A stretch of DNA of 64,000 bases from positions 558,001 to 622,000 of the forward strand of contig NZ_JAAVKI010000001.1 in NCBI RefSeq assembly GCF_011806525.1, given 5' to 3'. The stretch's first letter is position 1. Each line of letters opens with the position of its first letter. Below the pieces are notes generated by a model. That model had not been told where the DNA came from. It saw only the letters and a list, made by a program, of their open reading frames with translations, and did no database searches. A program made the position numbers and the translations under genes. Origin of the DNA: Thalassospira sp. HF15. Its GTDB lineage: Bacteria; Pseudomonadota; Alphaproteobacteria; Rhodospirillales; Thalassospiraceae. Shown piece by piece: positions 63,263-64,000 of this stretch.

Positions 63263-63386
63263 CCGCCGTGCTCCCTTATATGGCCGACATTAGCCTCGTC
63301 ACAAATACGCCTCACGCGCGTTAAGGTTCTTGTAACGCCATGAGAGATAGAATGGTTCCACCTCCTTTTAAGGGGTTCGTCATTCA

Positions 63387-64000
63387 ATGTCATTGATAAC
63401 AAGATCTTCAATGGAAAAGTCGCAGATTGATTTGTTGATGGAACTTGCTGCTGATTTCGAACATCAGACAGCAATCAACAATCGTGCGACCGAAGAATCC
63501 GGTGACAAAGAGCAACGCAGTGCGCTCTCGACGTTGGTTGAACTTGCCCGTGACATGCAAACCCGCCTTGATCAGCAGCAAAACCGAATCAGACAGCTTG
63601 AGCTCATGGTCGAAACCGATGAGTTGACCGGGCTTTATAATCGACGTGGCTTCATGCGGCGCATGCGCGAGGCATTCGCGCGCGCGGCACGCACATCCGA
63701 AACCGGTATTCTGGTCATTGCCGACCTTGACGGTTTCAAGGAAATCAATGACGTGCATGGTCATGCTGCAGGCGATGCAGTTCTGCGACACTTTGGCCAG
63801 AACTTGCGTACACATACTCGCTCGGATGATTTTGTTGCACGCTTTGGCGGTGATGAATTCGCTATCCTGATGACCGGTGGCAATCCAGCAGCGGCAGAGA
63901 AACGTATCGCCCAGCTTCAAAAGGCCACCGCCCGCTTCCCGTTGATCTGGCAGGGCAAGGCCCTTGCGATCAAGGCTAGTTTCGGTCACGCATCCTATGA
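63387..64000 (+). CDS. GGDEF-domain protein (diguanylate cyclase), truncated by window edge
   Basis: 204 codons present. A helical start (about 1-75, ending QQQNRIRQLELMVETDELTG) is followed by the GGDEF domain with RFGGDEFAI at residues 152-160. An RxxD inhibitory site (R145-D148) lies exactly five residues before GGDEF. Full catalytic and feedback motifs suggest an active diguanylate cyclase making c-di-GMP. The C-terminal part is outside the window. No membrane segment or receiver domain precedes the domain. Start 63387 has AAGGGG about 10 bases ahead; ATG 63411 is an alternative. Confidence 0.88.
   Translation, partial: MSLITRSSMEKSQIDLLMELAADFEHQTAINNRATEESGDKEQRSALSTLVELARDMQTRLDQQQNRIRQLELMVETDELTGLYNRRGFMRRMREAFARAARTSETGILVIADLDGFKEINDVHGHAAGDAVLRHFGQNLRTHTRSDDFVARFGGDEFAILMTGGNPAAAEKRIAQLQKATARFPLIWQGKALAIKASFGHASY

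Overview
The window reads as chromosomal DNA of a free-living alphaproteobacterium, most likely a marine member of the Rhodospirillales such as Thalassospira. This rests on my recollection of gene content and protein style (short HisZ, DUF1127, alphaproteobacterial RpoH, MnmC fusion, FutA-type iron transport, MocR regulators, 55-residue L33) and on the moderate GC coding style; no database could be searched. Gene density is high. I see no rRNA, tRNA, CRISPR array, insertion sequence or prophage. Most of the window is core metabolism, transport and regulation. The only patch that looks disturbed is about 35.5-40.2 kb.

Layout. 0-7.5 kb: a DUF983 tail, an S41 lipoprotein protease, rpmG, DUF423, a CRP-type regulator with a perfect CRP-like palindrome behind it, an alpha/beta hydrolase, a secreted gamma-glutamyltransferase, a HAD phosphatase and an ArsC/Spx-like protein. 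7.6-12.9 kb: a tightly overlapped run dusA-mnmC-MFS transporter, then a methyltransferase-like gene. 12.9-25.8 kb: an eleven-gene minus-strand run joining a cytosolic glycan-assembly set (two MurG-like COG4671-type transferases, two GT4 transferases, a histidine phosphatase, a NodB-like deacetylase and a membrane PH-like protein) to a complete family-5 solute ABC importer. This is the best candidate here for an undescribed system. 25.9-34.1 kb: a beta-CASP nuclease, moeA, and an Fe(III) ABC transporter with two tandem binding proteins, one fused permease and no ATPase, then a PolB-like 3'-5' exonuclease. 34.4-42.2 kb: glycine betaine/choline-type ABC transporter genes, with proX separated from proWV by about 4.8 kb carrying a chemoreceptor, a periplasmic sensor-like protein, a small possible gene remnant, a pentapeptide-repeat gene with an in-frame TGA, and a DCC-family protein. 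42.2-48 kb: a JAMM peptidase, a small anchored protein, rluD, rpoH (with a hairpin at the predicted 5' end of its mRNA), and a tail-anchored pseudokinase with a small membrane partner. 48.2-54.1 kb: purA, hisZ, serC and an SLC13/RCK transporter. 54.3-59.6 kb: a PLP-enzyme operon (dehydratase, decarboxylase, PhzF-like) next to DUF1127 and a divergent MocR regulator. 59.8-64 kb: a Lon-family protease, a SPOR protein, a small lipoprotein and a truncated GGDEF protein.

How the genes work together. Many neighbours overlap by 4 bp (ATGA), which implies translational coupling: dusA-mnmC-MFS, most of the glycan/ABC run, proW-proV (1 bp), and dehydratase-decarboxylase. Regulatory signals visible by eye include strong sigma-70-like promoters before rpmG, dusA and rpoH, a metal-regulator-like palindrome upstream of the iron genes, direct repeats at the MocR divergent promoter, and a possible feedback loop around the CRP-like gene in which a downstream transcript is complementary to its ribosome-binding site. 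Functions are inferred from motifs and family knowledge; start codons were chosen from ribosome-binding sites and family length where these disagreed with the longest reading frame.
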